DNA of 64,000 nt. It comes from CAXMST01 sp963793415. GTDB taxonomy: Bacteria > Actinomycetota > Thermoleophilia > Solirubrobacterales > 70-9. The position numbers and the translations under genes were made by a program. The stretch covers positions 2,294,001 through 2,358,000 of the forward strand of contig CAWCAC010000002.1 in assembly GCA_963793415.1 (NCBI GenBank), read 5' to 3'. Each line of letters starts with the position of its first letter. Within the stretch, counting starts at the first letter, position 1. This document shows positions 34,097 to 43,113 of this stretch, in pieces. The notes below the pieces were generated by a model that saw nothing but the letters and a program-made list of their open reading frames with translations, did no database searches and was not told the origin of the DNA.

Positions 34097-35110
34097 TCAG
34101 GGCAGCGACTTCCCGACCTTGGCGGCCAGCTCGACGAGCCGGTTCGCGTAGCCCCACTCGTTGTCGTACCAGGCGAGGATCTTCACCTGGGTGTCGTCGG
34201 TGACCATCGTCGAGGGCGCGTCGACGATCCCGGAGCGCGGATCGTGGCGATAGTCGACCGAGACGAGCGGCCGCTCCTCGTACCCGAGGATTCCGCGCAG
34301 CTCCGATTCCGCAGCCTCGGCCAAGAGGCGATTGACCTCCTCGACCGTCGTCTCGCGAGCGACGTCGAAGACGCAGTCGGTCAGCGAGGCGTTGAGCAGC
34401 GGCACCCGGACCGCGAGACCGTCGAGCTTGCCCTGGAGCTCGGGGAAGATCAGCCCGATCGCGGTCGCCGAGCCGGTCGTCGTCGGGATCAGCGACTGGC
34501 CCGCCGCGCGGGCCCGGCGCAGGTCCTTGTGCGGAGCGTCGACGACGACCTGCGTGTTGGTGACGTCGTGCAGAGTCGTGATCGAGCCGCGCTCGATCCC
34601 GATCCCCTCATGGATCACCTTGACGACGGGCGCGAGGCAGTTGGTCGTGCAGGAAGCCGCGGTCAGGACGTCGTGGACCGCCGGGTCGTAGAGCTCGTCG
34701 TTGACCCCGATGACGACGTTGAGCGCGCCCTCCTCCTTGACCGGCGCCGCGACGATCACCTTCTTGACCCCGGCCTCGAAGTAGGGCTCGAGCGAGGCGA
34801 GCGTGCGGTGCTTGCCGGTGCACTCGAGCACGACCTCGATCCCAGCGCCCGCCCAGTCGACGTCAGCGGGAGCGGCGGCCGAGCGATATCCGATCCGATT
34901 GCCGTCGACCTCGAGCCCGTCCCCGGATCCGCCGACCTGCCGGTCCCAGCGGCCGTGGACGGAGTCGAACATGAGCAGGTGAGCGGCCGTCGCGGCGTCG
35001 CCGGCGAGCTCGTTGACGTGGACGAACTCGAGCGCCGGGTCATCCCAGCCGGCGCGCAGCGCGAGCCTCCCCATCCGACCGAAACCGTTGACGCCGATGC
35101 GAACGCTCAC
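34097..35110 (-). CDS. gapdh: arsenic-operon glyceraldehyde-3-phosphate dehydrogenase
   Basis: A 337-residue enzyme with the NAD-binding start I-G-V-N-G-F-G-R-M-G-R and the catalytic A-S-C-T-T-N-C-L-A-P near residue 150, then Y-D-N-E-W-G-Y-A-N-R at the C-terminus. In the ars setting this GAPDH uses arsenate in place of phosphate to give 1-arseno-3-phosphoglycerate, which ArsJ exports. The GTG start overlaps the acr3 stop (GTGA), and arsJ follows closely. A housekeeping glycolytic role cannot be excluded. Confidence 0.9.
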   Translation of the reverse strand: MSVRIGVNGFGRMGRLALRAGWDDPALEFVHVNELAGDAATAAHLLMFDSVHGRWDRQVGGSGDGLEVDGNRIGYRSAAAPADVDWAGAGIEVVLECTGKHRTLASLEPYFEAGVKKVIVAAPVKEEGALNVVIGVNDELYDPAVHDVLTAASCTTNCLAPVVKVIHEGIGIERGSITTLHDVTNTQVVVDAPHKDLRRARAAGQSLIPTTTGSATAIGLIFPELQGKLDGLAVRVPLLNASLTDCVFDVARETTVEEVNRLLAEAAESELRGILGYEERPLVSVDYRHDPRSGIVDAPSTMVTDDTQVKILAWYDNEWGYANRLVELAAKVGKSLP

Positions 35111-36222
35111 GAGGCGCCCATCTTTAGCGCCGAGCCTTCGTCGACCGCCGCGTCGCCGAACCACCGGCGGCCGAGCCAGATCGAGACGTAGACCAGCCCG
35201 ACGAGCACCGGAACCTCGATCAACGGTCCGACGACGCCGGCCAAAGCCTGCCCGGAGGTGGCGCCGAACACTCCGACCGCAACGGCGATCGCGAGCTCGA
35301 AGTTGTTCGACGCGGCGGTGAACGCGAGCGTCGCCGTGCGGTCGTAGGCGAGACCTAGGACCCGGCCGGCCGCGAAGCTGACGAAGAACATGACCAGGAA
35401 GTAGATGAGCAGCGGTATGGCGATCCGGACCACATCGAGCGGCTGGCTCGTGATCGCGTCGCCCTGCAGCGCGAACAGGCAGACGATCGTGAACAGGAGC
35501 CCGTACAGGGCCAGCGGCGCGATCCGCGGCACGAACGAGTTCTCGTACCAGTCCATTCCCCGGCGGGCTCCGAGGACGCGCCGCGTCCAATAGCCGGCGG
35601 CGAGCGGGATCCCGAGGAAGATCAGCACGGTGCGAGCCACCTCCCAGAGCGAGATCTCGATTCCCTGCTGGTCGAGACCGAGCCAGCCGGGCAGCAACTC
35701 GAGGTAGAACCAGCCGAGCAGGCTGTAGGCGAAGATCTGGAAGACCGAGTTGAGCGCGACCAGCGCTGCGGCGGCGTCGTTGTCTCCACGCGCCAGCTGG
35801 TTCCAGATCAGCACCATCGCGATGCAACGGGCGAGCCCGACGATGATCAGCCCTGTTCGATACGCCGGCTCGTCGGCGAGGAAGATCCAGGCGAGCGCGA
35901 ACATCAGCGCCGGGCCGATCACCCAGTTGAGCACGACCGAAGCGGTGAACAGACGCCGCTCGGACCGCAGTTCGCCGAGCCGCTCGTAGCGCACGCGCGC
36001 CAGCACCGGGTACATCATCAGCATCAGGCCGACCGCGATCGGCAGCGAGATCGTCCCAACGGCGAGACTGTCGAGAGCCGCGTCAAGGCCCGGGATCAGT
36101 GCGCCCAGGCCGAGCCCGAGAGCCATCGCAAGCCCGATCCACAGAGGCAGGAAGCGATCAAGCGTCGACAGGCGCCCGATCACCGCGACGATCTCCTTGT
36201 GGGCACCATCGCCCGGGAGCAT
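35107..36222 (-). CDS. acr3: arsenite efflux transporter ACR3
   Basis: A 371-residue membrane protein with about ten hydrophobic helices. The ACR3 family motif G-L-A-R-C-I-A-M-V-L-I-W-N-Q-L near residue 135 has the conserved cysteine needed for arsenite transport. The glutamate of F-T-A-A-S-N-N-F-E-L-A-I-A near residue 305 is also conserved. Start 36222 is preferred because translation from 36321 would cover the divergent ars control region. It leads the acr3-gapdh-arsJ operon. Confidence 0.92.
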   Translation of the reverse strand: MLPGDGAHKEIVAVIGRLSTLDRFLPLWIGLAMALGLGLGALIPGLDAALDSLAVGTISLPIAVGLMLMMYPVLARVRYERLGELRSERRLFTASVVLNWVIGPALMFALAWIFLADEPAYRTGLIIVGLARCIAMVLIWNQLARGDNDAAAALVALNSVFQIFAYSLLGWFYLELLPGWLGLDQQGIEISLWEVARTVLIFLGIPLAAGYWTRRVLGARRGMDWYENSFVPRIAPLALYGLLFTIVCLFALQGDAITSQPLDVVRIAIPLLIYFLVMFFVSFAAGRVLGLAYDRTATLAFTAASNNFELAIAVAVGVFGATSGQALAGVVGPLIEVPVLVGLVYVSIWLGRRWFGDAAVDEGSALKMGAS

Positions 36223-36225
36223 ACA

Positions 36226-36258
36226 TTGACAATCGTCAACTGAATCGACTATCGTCCA
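36226..36258. promoter_or_regulatory. tandem ArsR operator sites
   Basis: Two similar imperfect palindromes, TTGACAATCGTCAA (36226-36239) and TCGACTATCGTCCA (36245-36258), with starts 19 bases apart, fill the gap between divergent acr3 and arsR. The first has perfect 5-base arms. Both fit ArsR-family binding on one face of the helix and should repress both directions until arsenite binds. Confidence 0.65.
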
Positions 36259-36295
36259 TATAGATGAACTTCGATCAGCTCGAGGAGAAAGACCG

Positions 36296-36646
36296 ATGAC
36301 CACGCTCGATCTAACCCCCAAGCAGAAGCGTCCGAAGGGCGAGGTCTGTTGCGAGCCGGTCGTCTACCCCGATATCGAGCGTGAGCAGGCCGGGCGCATG
36401 GCCGAGGTCGCGAAGGCGCTCGGCGATCCCGTCCGGATGCAGCTCGTCGACGTCCTCCGCAAGCACGCCGGCAAGGTCTGCGTGTGCGAGCTGGTACCAC
36501 TCTTCGACCTCTCCCAGCCGACCATCTCCCACCACCTTAAGAAGCTCCGCGATGCCGGCATCGTCGGCTCGGAGCGCAAGGGCCTATGGGCCTACTACTA
36601 CGTCAACCCCGATGCACTCGAGGAGCTTTCGACGTGGCTCAGCTAG
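36296..36646 (+). CDS. arsR: arsenic-responsive ArsR repressor
   Basis: A 116-residue winged-helix repressor. The metal site C-V-C (C62, C64) lies in the E-L helix region V-C-V-C-E-L-V-P, and C18/C19 may add ligands. The DNA-recognition helix is L-S-Q-P-T-I-S-H-H-L-K-K-L. A GAGGAG ribosome site lies 11 bases upstream. It is divergent from acr3 and overlaps arsM. Confidence 0.92.
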   Translation: MTTLDLTPKQKRPKGEVCCEPVVYPDIEREQAGRMAEVAKALGDPVRMQLVDVLRKHAGKVCVCELVPLFDLSQPTISHHLKKLRDAGIVGSERKGLWAYYYVNPDALEELSTWLS

Positions 36647-37479
36647 ACACCGCACCCACAAACAGCTGCGGCTGCGACGCGGGCAGCGAGTCGGCACAGC
36701 CGGCACGCGACGTCGACGCAGTCCGCGAGGTCGTGCGTGAGCGCTACGCCGCCGCGGCAATGGCCGCGCCAAAGGCAGCCGAGGGCGCCAACGGCGCCAG
36801 CTGCTGCGGTGACGCCGCCGTGATCACTGACGAGCAGCGCGACGTCTTCGGGTCCGCCCTCTACTCGGGCGCCGAGCGTGAGTCGCTCCCCGATGCCGCC
36901 CGTCTCGCCTCGCTCGGCTGCGGCAATCCGACTGCGGTCGCGGATCTGCACGAGGGCGAGACCGTCCTCGACCTCGGCTCCGGCGGCGGCATCGACGTGC
37001 TGCTCTCCGCCCGTCGAGTCGGACCGACCGGCAAGGCCTACGGGCTTGACATGACCGACGAGATGCTCGAGCTCGCCCGCGACAACCAGCGTCAGGCCGG
37101 CGTCGCCAACGCCGAGTTCGTCAAGGGAACGATCGAGGACGTGCCGCTGCCCGACGAGTCCGTCGATGTCCTCATCTCCAACTGCGTGATCAACCTCTCG
37201 GCCGACAAAGCGCGGGTCTTCCACGAGGCCGCTCGCGTGCTGCGGCCGGGCGGCCGCTTCGCGGTCAGCGACGTCGTCGCAGACCCCGGCATGGACGGGG
37301 CGACCCGCCGCGACATGCAGCAGTGGACCGGATGCATCGCCGGCGCTCTGACGCGCGAGGAGTTCGCCGCCGGCCTCGAGGCGGCCGGGTTCGAAGACAT
37401 CGAGATCCGGGAGACGCACCGCGTCCACGAACAGGCGGCCTCCGCGATCATCCGCGCCCGCAGGCGCCCGGCCGGCTGA
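36634..37479 (+). CDS. arsM: arsenite S-adenosylmethionine methyltransferase
   Basis: A 281-residue enzyme from a GTG that overlaps the arsR end by 13 bases. SAM motif V-L-D-L-G-S-G-G-G-I-D lies at residues 111-121. Conserved arsenic-binding cysteines are present in A-S-C-C-G (C57, C58), L-G-C-G-N-P (C96), I-S-N-C-V-I-N-L (C184) and T-G-C-I-A-G-A-L (C234). ArsM methylates As(III). With ACR3 and ArsJ/GAPDH the locus holds three arsenic routes. Confidence 0.92.
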   Translation: MAQLDTAPTNSCGCDAGSESAQPARDVDAVREVVRERYAAAAMAAPKAAEGANGASCCGDAAVITDEQRDVFGSALYSGAERESLPDAARLASLGCGNPTAVADLHEGETVLDLGSGGGIDVLLSARRVGPTGKAYGLDMTDEMLELARDNQRQAGVANAEFVKGTIEDVPLPDESVDVLISNCVINLSADKARVFHEAARVLRPGGRFAVSDVVADPGMDGATRRDMQQWTGCIAGALTREEFAAGLEAAGFEDIEIRETHRVHEQAASAIIRARRRPAG

Positions 37480-37484
37480 ACCCC

Positions 37485-38186
37485 TCAGCGCGTCGGCGGC
37501 ACGCGCTCGCGGATCTCGTCGAGCAGGCGCTGAGCGAGGGCGCCGGGCTCCTCGTCGGGGCGAGGCTGTCCCCCGGCCGGCTCGAAGAACTCGAGCGAGA
37601 CCCGCGGTCGCCGCGGGAACCGGTTGACGACGGTGCCGCCGCTGACCGCGACGAGCACGATCGGGACATCGGGGCAGGCCTGCGCGAGACGGGCGATGCC
37701 CCGCCGCGCGCGCAGGCGCCTGCCCTTCGAAAAGGTGCCCTCGGGGAAGATCCCGACCGCTTCGCCGCGCCGCAGGGCATCGATCGTCGACTGCATCGCG
37801 ACGACGTCGCCGGCGCCGCGGTTGACCGGGATCTGCCCGAGCCCGTTGAGGATCGCCGCCGTGACTCGCAGCTTCCACAGCGATGCCTTGGCGAGGAAGC
37901 GGACCTGACGCGGCCGCCACATCATCACCTCGGCGATCGCCGGCGGGTCGATCCAGGAGTCGTGGTTGGAGACGATCAGGACCGGGCCGCGACGCGGCAC
38001 CGCGTCGAGCCCGCGGGCCTCGAGCCGCACCCACCACCGCAGCCAGCGCAGCCCCAGGCGGATTGCCTGATACAGCCGCCAGCCGGCACCGCGCAGCGAT
38101 GTGTCGGCCGAGCGGGTCGGGAACGATCGCGAAAGCGCAGCCGGCTCTGCCGGCCAAGGCTCGCTATCGCTCAGAATCTCCTCCAT
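37485..38186 (-). CDS. lysophospholipid acyltransferase (PlsC-like)
   Basis: A 233-residue protein with the acyltransferase motifs N-H-D-S-W-I-D (NHx4D) near residue 74, F-P-E-G-T-F-S-K-G near residue 148 and P-I-V-L-V-A-V-S-G near residue 175. It would transfer an acyl chain to a glycerophosphate, as in phosphatidic acid synthesis. An amphipathic N-terminal stretch may bind the membrane. It is convergent with arsM, 5 bases apart. Confidence 0.87.
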   Translation of the reverse strand: MEEILSDSEPWPAEPAALSRSFPTRSADTSLRGAGWRLYQAIRLGLRWLRWWVRLEARGLDAVPRRGPVLIVSNHDSWIDPPAIAEVMMWRPRQVRFLAKASLWKLRVTAAILNGLGQIPVNRGAGDVVAMQSTIDALRRGEAVGIFPEGTFSKGRRLRARRGIARLAQACPDVPIVLVAVSGGTVVNRFPRRPRVSLEFFEPAGGQPRPDEEPGALAQRLLDEIRERVPPTR

Positions 38187-38270
38187 CGGACCAGCCCACC
38201 AGCATCAGCGGATGCCTTCATCACCCGAAGAAGATGAACGATCCGCCGCCGGAGTGGCGTCCGGCGTGCC

Positions 38271-39776
38271 TCAGCTGCCGTCGCGGAGCTTGAGGATGCC
38301 GCCGATCACGCCCAGGTACATGGTCTTCTTCGGACCCAGCGCGATGCCGGCGTAGTTGTTGTTGAAGGCGATGTTCGAGCCGGTGTACCTGCTCCACTTC
38401 GTCTTGCCGTTGCGGGCGTCGATCGCAGTGAAGTAGTAGCCCTCGGCGTCCGGGTCGGGCGGGCGTGTGTAGGTGTAGATCAGACCGGTCTTCGTCGACA
38501 GCTTCGGGACGACCGACGGCGCCCGAACCTCGTCGTTCTCCCAGACCAGCTTGCAGCCCTTGCCGTTCTTCTTCACGTCGATCCGCGCGAATCCTGGCTC
38601 GGTAACGGCCCCGGCGTTCGGCCCGAAGGGGTCCTGGTAGCCGTAGTTGTTCTCGACGTAGAGCGAGCGGTCGTTGGTCAGCAGCGTGTTCTCGGTGGCG
38701 CCCTTGTTCGCTGCGAAGACAGGCTGCTCGCAGACCTTGCGCTTCGCTCCGCGCAGGTTGGCGCCGGTCCGGTAGACGACGACGTTCATCCGCGGCGCCG
38801 CGTTGTCGGTGATCGCGACGTAGCCGTTGTCCATGATCGTCGGCGTCGTGCCGGAGCCGGCGTTGAGCTGGCTCGGCTTGACGATGCCCGAGTTCTCGTA
38901 GCCGGCCTTCCAGACGATCTTCGGCTTGCCCTTGTCGTTGGCCTCGAACCGGTACATGCGCTCGTCCGAAACGATGTAGACGCCGTTCTTACCGACCGCG
39001 AACGAGTTCTCGATCTCCTCGCCGAGTTCCAGGACCTTGAGGTCGCCGGTCTTGCGGTCGAGCGTGCCGACCTTGCCGTTCGCCTTCGAGACGAACCAGA
39101 TCCGCCCGTCGAAGTCCGGCAGCGCCGAGGAGATCCGCTCGACGTCCTCGTCGAGGACGCTGGTCAGGTCGTAGTCCTTCTTCAGGGTCAGCGTGTTGCC
39201 GTCGGCTCCCTGTGTGAGCACGTAGATGTGGTCGGTCTTGGTCGCAACCCAGATCCGATCCTTGTCGTCGAGGAAGAAGTAGCCGCCGCCGGTGAAGTTC
39301 TGGTACTCGAGCGTCCCGGGCGGGTTCGGCGCTGTCGGCAACACGTAGGTAGAGATCGTCTCGAGCGTGTCGGGATCGATGATCCGGGCCTCAGGCGGCG
39401 CCACCGCCGAGGGGCAGACGCTGACGATCCGCTTCTGAGAATCGAAGGTCAGCGAGCCACACAGCGAAGGCGGCTTCGCCGAGGTCTCGAGCTCGAGCGA
39501 GCTGCCGAGCGGGCCGCCGCGCGTGTAGGCGTCTGTCATCCAGCTGTCGTTGTGGATGTTCGAGTTCGGGTCCGCGGCCATGAACGGGTTCTGAGGCGGG
39601 CTCGAGGGCGTCAGCTCGTGCGCCTTCGCCGCGGAACCGGAGAAGGCCGGCAGGCTCGGGGTGCCCGTGTCGTTGATCGGCGCTGCCGCCGCGGCCGGCG
39701 CCAGGGCAAGGGCCAATCCGACGATCGCAGTCGATGCTGCGCCGCTCAGCGCGGCGCGGAAGTGAACTGCGGTCAT
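38271..39776 (-). CDS. secreted beta-propeller-like protein
   Basis: A 501-residue protein from ATG 39776 with a clear signal peptide (A-I-V-G-L-A-L-A-L-A-P-A-A-A-A-A near residue 20). The mature part has repeated strand-turn units such as D-D-K-D-R-I-W-V-A, F-D-G-R-I-W-F-V-S and T-K-T-G-L-I-Y-T-Y, like PQQ/YncE-type propellers. It shows no catalytic motif I can name. The divergent TetR-family regulator 133 bases away probably controls it. Confidence 0.7.
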   Translation of the reverse strand: MTAVHFRAALSGAASTAIVGLALALAPAAAAAPINDTGTPSLPAFSGSAAKAHELTPSSPPQNPFMAADPNSNIHNDSWMTDAYTRGGPLGSSLELETSAKPPSLCGSLTFDSQKRIVSVCPSAVAPPEARIIDPDTLETISTYVLPTAPNPPGTLEYQNFTGGGYFFLDDKDRIWVATKTDHIYVLTQGADGNTLTLKKDYDLTSVLDEDVERISSALPDFDGRIWFVSKANGKVGTLDRKTGDLKVLELGEEIENSFAVGKNGVYIVSDERMYRFEANDKGKPKIVWKAGYENSGIVKPSQLNAGSGTTPTIMDNGYVAITDNAAPRMNVVVYRTGANLRGAKRKVCEQPVFAANKGATENTLLTNDRSLYVENNYGYQDPFGPNAGAVTEPGFARIDVKKNGKGCKLVWENDEVRAPSVVPKLSTKTGLIYTYTRPPDPDAEGYYFTAIDARNGKTKWSRYTGSNIAFNNNYAGIALGPKKTMYLGVIGGILKLRDGS

Positions 39777-39909
39777 CGGTCTGGTCCTCTCTGCCGACGC
39801 CGGCGCCCCCGAGCACTGGCGTGCGCCTTCCCCCCAGGGGCTTGCCCGGCCCACGCTATCCCTCCATTTACGATCTGTCAACTTGATCGCCGGATTCGGC
39901 ACCCGTACG

Positions 39910-40527
39910 ATGGCCCACATGGAGGGGTCGGCGGGGTCGGGACGGATGAGCTCCGAGGAGCGGCGACGACAGCTGACGCAGGCGGCGCTCGCCGCGATCG
40001 CCGAGGACGGCCTCCGCGAGCTCTCGCTCGACGAGGTCGCCGAGCGGGCCGGCGTCACCCGCAACCTGATCTACCACTACTTCCCGAGGGGACGGATCGA
40101 CCTCGAGCTCGCCGCGGTCGACGAGGCGGCACAGCAGCTTTCGGCCGGCTTCGACACAGACCCGGCGGTGCCGCTCGCCGAGAAGCTGCCGCGCAACTTC
40201 GACCGATTCGTGCACCAGGCCTGGGAGAGGACCGACGCCTGGCGGACGATGGTCGACGCCTCCTCCCGGCTCGACGCCGAGATGCGGGCGAAGATCGAGG
40301 GACACCGGGACCTGGTCGTCGCGGCGGTTGCGCTCAACCACTTCGGCAGCGCCGACCCCGGTCCCCTCGCCCATACCGCCCTGCGCGGCTTTCTCGAGTT
40401 CGCCGTCACCGCGCTCGACCTCGGCCGGGAGGCCGGGCTCGAGCCGGAACCGGTGGTCGCCGTGCTCCAGGACGTGCTCCTGGCGACGGTCGAGTCGGTG
40501 CGGTCGGCGGCACCTCAACGTGGCTGA
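39910..40527 (+). CDS. TetR-family transcriptional regulator
   Basis: About 205 residues from ATG 39910 (a TTG at 39883 would add nine). The N-terminal helix-turn-helix reads L-S-L-D-E-V-A-E-R-A-G-V-T-R-N-L-I-Y-H-Y-F. The rest is a helical ligand domain. It sits divergent to the secreted propeller gene and ahead of the CNNM pair. The ligand is unknown. Confidence 0.85.
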   Translation: MAHMEGSAGSGRMSSEERRRQLTQAALAAIAEDGLRELSLDEVAERAGVTRNLIYHYFPRGRIDLELAAVDEAAQQLSAGFDTDPAVPLAEKLPRNFDRFVHQAWERTDAWRTMVDASSRLDAEMRAKIEGHRDLVVAAVALNHFGSADPGPLAHTALRGFLEFAVTALDLGREAGLEPEPVVAVLQDVLLATVESVRSAAPQRG

Positions 40528-40620
40528 CTCCGATCGTTCCGGCCCGGGCAGCCACTGGCGTAATCTGAAGGCCCGGCCCCCGGGCCGCCCATGAACGACG
40601 ACCCGAGCTCCAGACCCACC

Positions 40621-40650
40621 AGCACCGCCGCCCTTCGGGACGGAGGTGCT
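40621..40650 (+). promoter_or_regulatory. hairpin covering the ribosome site of the CNNM operon
   Basis: AGCACC and GGTGCT pair around CCG/CGG and a stable CCTTCGGG cap. The Shine-Dalgarno GGAGG (40642-40646) lies in the 3' arm, 9 bases before the GTG start. A second stem, GGCCCGG-CCC-CCGGGCC, lies about 35 bases upstream. This suggests translational control in a leader, perhaps metal- or temperature-linked. Confidence 0.4.
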
Positions 40651-40655
40651 TTCTC

Positions 40656-42020
40656 GTGATCGAGCTCCTGCTGATCGGCGCAGCCCTGCTGTTGGTCGCC
40701 GCATGCGGCGCCTTCGTGGCGGCGGAGTTCTCGTTCGTCACCGTCGACAGGGTGGCGGTCGAGGAAGCGGCCGAATCGGGCGACAAGCCCGCCGCGGGCG
40801 TGCTGGAGGGCTTGCGGACGCTCTCGACACAGCTGTCGGCGGCGCAGGTGGGCATCACCGTTACGAACCTGTCGATCGGCTTCATGGCCGAGCCGGCGAT
40901 CGCCCGTCTGATCGACTCGCCGCTGGAGTCGATCGGCGTTCCCGGCGGGGCGGTGGACGGGGTGGCGATCGCGATCGCCCTGATCCTCGCAACCGGCGTC
41001 ACGATGGTCTTCGGGGAGCTGGTGCCGAAGAACCTGGCGATTGCCCGGCCGCTGGCCACGGCCCGGTCCGTTCAAAGCTTCCAGCGGCGGTTCACCCACG
41101 CCACGCGCGGACTGATCCATGTCTCCAACGGCACGGCCAACGCCATCCTCCGCAGGCTCGGCGTCGAGCCCCAGGAAGAGCTCGCCTCCGCCCGTTCACC
41201 GGAGGAGCTCGGCTCCCTCGTGCGGCGTTCGGCCGAGCACGGCACGCTGGAGACGGAGACGGCGACGTTGCTCGAACGCTCCCTCGCCTTCGGTGAGCGG
41301 CGCGCCTTCGACGTGATGACGCCGAGGGGCAACGTCCACATCCTGCGGGCCGAGGATCCGGTCGCGGCCGTGCTCGAGGAAGCGCGCTCGACCGGACATT
41401 CCCGCTTTCCCGTCCTCGACCATGACGCGGAGCGGTTCGTCGGCATCGTCCACATCAAGCATGCAATGGCAGTCGAGGCCGCCAGCCGCGACCGGACCTC
41501 GATCTCAGCCGTGATGGCGGACCCGGTCGTGGTTCCCGCGAGCCTGGAGCTCGATCCCTTCCTGGAGATACTGCGCGAGGGCGGGCTGCAGATGGCCCTG
41601 GTCGCAGACGAGTACGGGAACGTCGACGGCATCGTCACGCTCGAGGACCTCGTCGAGGAGATCGTCGGCGAGGTCCGCGACGAGTACGACCCCGACGACG
41701 ACACGGTCCGGCGGGAGAGTGACGGGGCCTGGACCCTCTCCGGCCTGCTCCGACCCGACGAGATCGCGGAGGCAACCGGGGTCGCGCTTCCCGAGGACGA
41801 AGAGTACGAGACGCTCGGCGGCTTGATCTCGACGCTGCTCGAGCGGATCCCGGAAACCGGCAGCACCCTCGAGCTGGACGCTCGTGACCGCGAAGGCGAT
41901 CGCCTGCTCGCGCACCTGACCGTGATCGCCATGGACGACCTTCGCGTCGATCGCGTGCGGCTCGAGGTCGAGCCCGGCGCCGCGGAGAGCGACGAGGAGC
42001 CGGGGAGCTCGCATGAGTGA
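40656..42020 (+). CDS. CNNM/CorC-type transporter protein (hemolysin family)
   Basis: A 454-residue membrane protein. An N-terminal CNNM (DUF21) domain with three or four helices (residues 1-195) contains G-I-T-V-T-N-L-S-I-G-F and the phrase F-G-E-L-V-P-K-N-L. A CBS pair follows (about 205-330, M-T-P-R-G-N-V and V-D-G-I-V-T-L-E-D-L-V-E-E-I-V-G-E), then a CorC_HlyC domain (about 345-435). The family handles Mg2+ or Co2+ efflux. It overlaps the next paralogue by 8 bases. Confidence 0.88.
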   Translation: MIELLLIGAALLLVAACGAFVAAEFSFVTVDRVAVEEAAESGDKPAAGVLEGLRTLSTQLSAAQVGITVTNLSIGFMAEPAIARLIDSPLESIGVPGGAVDGVAIAIALILATGVTMVFGELVPKNLAIARPLATARSVQSFQRRFTHATRGLIHVSNGTANAILRRLGVEPQEELASARSPEELGSLVRRSAEHGTLETETATLLERSLAFGERRAFDVMTPRGNVHILRAEDPVAAVLEEARSTGHSRFPVLDHDAERFVGIVHIKHAMAVEAASRDRTSISAVMADPVVVPASLELDPFLEILREGGLQMALVADEYGNVDGIVTLEDLVEEIVGEVRDEYDPDDDTVRRESDGAWTLSGLLRPDEIAEATGVALPEDEEYETLGGLISTLLERIPETGSTLELDARDREGDRLLAHLTVIAMDDLRVDRVRLEVEPGAAESDEEPGSSHE

Positions 42021-43062
42021 AGGGCCGGCGATCGCGATATCGGTCGTCCTGCTCGGCTTCAACGCCTTCTTCGTCGGGGCCGAGTTCGCGCTGATCTCCG
42101 CCCGCCGGTCGGCGATCGAGCCGCTCGCCGAGGCGGGCCACCGACTCGCGAAAGCGACCCTCGGGGCGATGGAGAACGTGTCGCTGATGATGGCCGGCGC
42201 CCAGCTCGGCATCACGGTCTGCTCGCTCGGGCTCGGCTACCTCGGAGAACCGGCCGTCGCACACCTGATCGAGCCCCCACTCGAAACGATCGGCATCCCG
42301 GAAGGGCTCCTGCATCCGATCGCCTTCGCGATCGCGCTCTCGATAGTCGCCTTCCTACACATCGTGCTCGGGGAGATGGTTCCGAAGAACATCGCCCTGG
42401 CGGGTCCGGACCGCTCGGCGCTGGCGCTCGGCCCGCCGTTGGCCGCGATCGTGCGGGTCCTCCACCCGGCGATCGCCTCGCTCAACTGGATCGCCAACGC
42501 GACGCTCCGCCGCGTCGGGGTGGTCCCGCGCGACGAGGTGGCCAGCACCTTCACTCGCGACGAGGTCGCGGGCCTCGTGCGTGAGTCGCGCCGCGAGGGG
42601 ATGCTGGACGAGCACGGCGGCGAGCGCCTCGTCGGGGCGCTCGAGTTCGAGGAGCGGACGATCAGGACGGTTCTCCTGCCGCTCGCCGAGCTCGAGACCG
42701 TGACCGAGAAGGTGAGCCCTGCGCAGCTCGAGGTCGTGGCGGCACGCACCGGCTTCTCGAGGTTCCCGGTGCAAGCCGGTGGGCAGCTGGTCGGATACCT
42801 CCACATCAAGGATGCGCTCGAGTACGAGGAGGGGCGACGTGACAGCCCGATCGTGGCAGCCCGGATTCGGCGCCTGCCCGAGGTCGGAGTGAACGACCGG
42901 CTCAGGGCTGCCCTGGCGACGATGCAGGCGTCCGAGGCACACCTCGCTCGTGTCGCATCCGACGACGGTGAGCTGCTCGGCGTGATCGCCCTCGAAGACG
43001 TTCTCGAGGAGCTCGTCGGCGAGATCCGGGATGAGGCGACCGCGACGCTGGGCTCGCCCTGA
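42013..43062 (+). CDS. CNNM-type membrane protein, short paralogue
   Basis: A 349-residue paralogue of the previous gene. It keeps the CNNM domain (G-I-T-V-C-S-L-G-L-G-Y, L-G-E-M-V-P-K-N-I) and the CBS pair, ending in V-I-A-L-E-D-V-L-E-E-L-V-G-E-I, but lacks the CorC_HlyC C-terminal domain. The two probably form a mixed complex: one full-length and one truncated subunit, translationally coupled. Confidence 0.87.
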   Translation: MSEGPAIAISVVLLGFNAFFVGAEFALISARRSAIEPLAEAGHRLAKATLGAMENVSLMMAGAQLGITVCSLGLGYLGEPAVAHLIEPPLETIGIPEGLLHPIAFAIALSIVAFLHIVLGEMVPKNIALAGPDRSALALGPPLAAIVRVLHPAIASLNWIANATLRRVGVVPRDEVASTFTRDEVAGLVRESRREGMLDEHGGERLVGALEFEERTIRTVLLPLAELETVTEKVSPAQLEVVAARTGFSRFPVQAGGQLVGYLHIKDALEYEEGRRDSPIVAARIRRLPEVGVNDRLRAALATMQASEAHLARVASDDGELLGVIALEDVLEELVGEIRDEATATLGSP

Positions 43063-43113
43063 GCCGATTGTTACGGTGTCGTCAGCGTCTGGAAACCAAG
43101 GCAGAAGGTACTC

